In this document: one piece after another, positions 63,749 to 64,000 of the stretch | Layout of the letters: each line of letters opens with the position of its first letter | Position numbering within the stretch: position 1 is the stretch's first letter | NCBI RefSeq assembly: GCF_018138715.1 | Contig: NZ_JAGSHX010000002.1 | Location: forward strand, 146,382-210,381 | Length of the DNA: 64,000 nucleotides | Direction of reading: 5' to 3' | DNA from: Streptomyces asiaticus | GTDB lineage: Bacteria; Actinomycetota; Actinomycetes; Streptomycetales; Streptomycetaceae | Notes under the pieces: generated by a model | Told to the model about the DNA's origin: nothing | Databases searched by the model: none | The model's input: the letters and a program-made list of their open reading frames with translations, nothing else | Program-made: the position numbers and the translations under genes

Positions 63749-64000
63749 CCAAGGCTCCCGATCGAGCCTTGGCCAGCGCTTCAGCTTGTCGGTAGGCGCC
63801 TGAGCGGGCGAGGAATCCTTGAAGCCGATCCAACTCTTCGTCAGCGTGCGGCCAAAAGTTCGGGTCCAGCCTCTGCTCCTCGATGCGCGGGTTTAGTGCT
63901 GCGGCCAACTGAAGCCCGACAGCATAGGCCGCAAATACGCAGCGTCGACGTTTATTGATGCCGCTAAGGAGAATCCCAATCGCAACAGTAAGAACCAAGC
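63741..64000 (-). CDS. Membrane protein, partial (start beyond window)
   Basis: The visible C-terminal ~85 residues include the end of a hydrophobic helix (LTVAIGILLSGI), a second weaker one (CVFAAYAVGLQLAAALNP) and a charged tail (DEELDRLQGFLARSGAYRQA). It extends past 64000. Its TGA region overlaps the ATG of the next small gene. Family unknown. Confidence 0.5.
   Translation of the reverse strand, partial: LVLTVAIGILLSGINKRRRCVFAAYAVGLQLAAALNPRIEEQRLDPNFWPHADEELDRLQGFLARSGAYRQAEALAKARSGALDG

Noticed and set aside
1..64000. CRISPR arrays and tRNA or rRNA genes
   Set aside because: No regularly spaced direct repeats with unique spacers, no CCA-type tRNA ends or cloverleaf and no rRNA core sequences were noticed. 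A tRNAscan-SE and minced run would settle it.

Overview
The window is high-GC DNA with actinobacterial signatures: GTG and TTG starts, G/C in most third codon positions, a WhiB protein, DUF5999, DUF2637 and DUF6233 proteins, an Lsr2-like protein and leaderless promoters. It reads as part of a large Streptomyces conjugative plasmid or plasmid-derived mobile element. It carries partition genes, a MOBF relaxase, two FtsK-type translocases, a replication-relaxation protein and many small accessory genes. There is no rRNA, no tRNA that I could see and no CRISPR array.

Layout. 0-12.7 kb is a long plus-strand backbone. It holds WhiB, small proteins, a DUF2637 membrane/coiled-coil protein preceded by a 10-codon coupled leader ORF, a 124-bp inverted array of GGCGA pentamers, a large membrane protein, an FtsK translocase with a C-terminal gamma-like domain, a DnaN-like sliding-clamp protein and two DUF3307-like membrane proteins. 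Good intrinsic terminators separate the units. 12.7-18.2 kb is a minus-strand block of an MFS exporter and two overlapping-operon tyrosine recombinases, resembling a Tn554-type element placed inside the backbone operon. 18.1-22.6 kb resumes the plus-strand operon: a P-loop polynucleotide-kinase-like protein, small proteins, a GGDEF diguanylate cyclase and an ASCH-domain gene.

18.3-36.2 kb is decayed and mosaic. It contains an IstB fragment, a frameshifted DinB gene, an intact IS200/IS605-type TnpB, a frameshifted Lsr2-like gene, a LysR remnant, a secreted L-asparaginase, two more broken ASCH copies, GNAT and recombinase remnants, an MFS gene, a HIT protein, and a truncated NucA/NucB-type nuclease facing a SUKH (SMI1/KNR4) immunity-like gene. 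Many lesions are single-base indels in C/G runs. They could be real decay or consensus errors.

36.9-41.1 kb is a partition locus: parA, parB, four copies of the 15-bp palindrome TATCACGCCGTGATA (one inside parB) and three 20-bp iterons just upstream of parA. 41-46.7 kb holds an MFS exporter, a DUF6233 gene, a sigma factor with a downstream partner, and a RelE-like protein. 46.9-52.8 kb is the mobilisation/replication segment: a candidate oriT, a MOBF relaxase without helicase, a 500-bp field of at least 13 TGCGCA-centred repeats with strong hairpins, and a replication-relaxation gene. 52.9-64 kb contains a 2H phosphoesterase, a HEPN-like protein, a second FtsK/TraB-like ATPase, zinc-ribbon and DUF6233 proteins, a PD-(D/E)XK-like nuclease and small membrane proteins.

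Together the genes support plasmid maintenance (ParABS, replication-relaxation, clamp-like protein), DNA transfer (relaxase, FtsK proteins, DUF2637/spread-type membrane proteins) and host interaction (WhiB, sigma factor, diguanylate cyclase, toxin/immunity remnants). Function calls come from reading motifs only; no database search was run.
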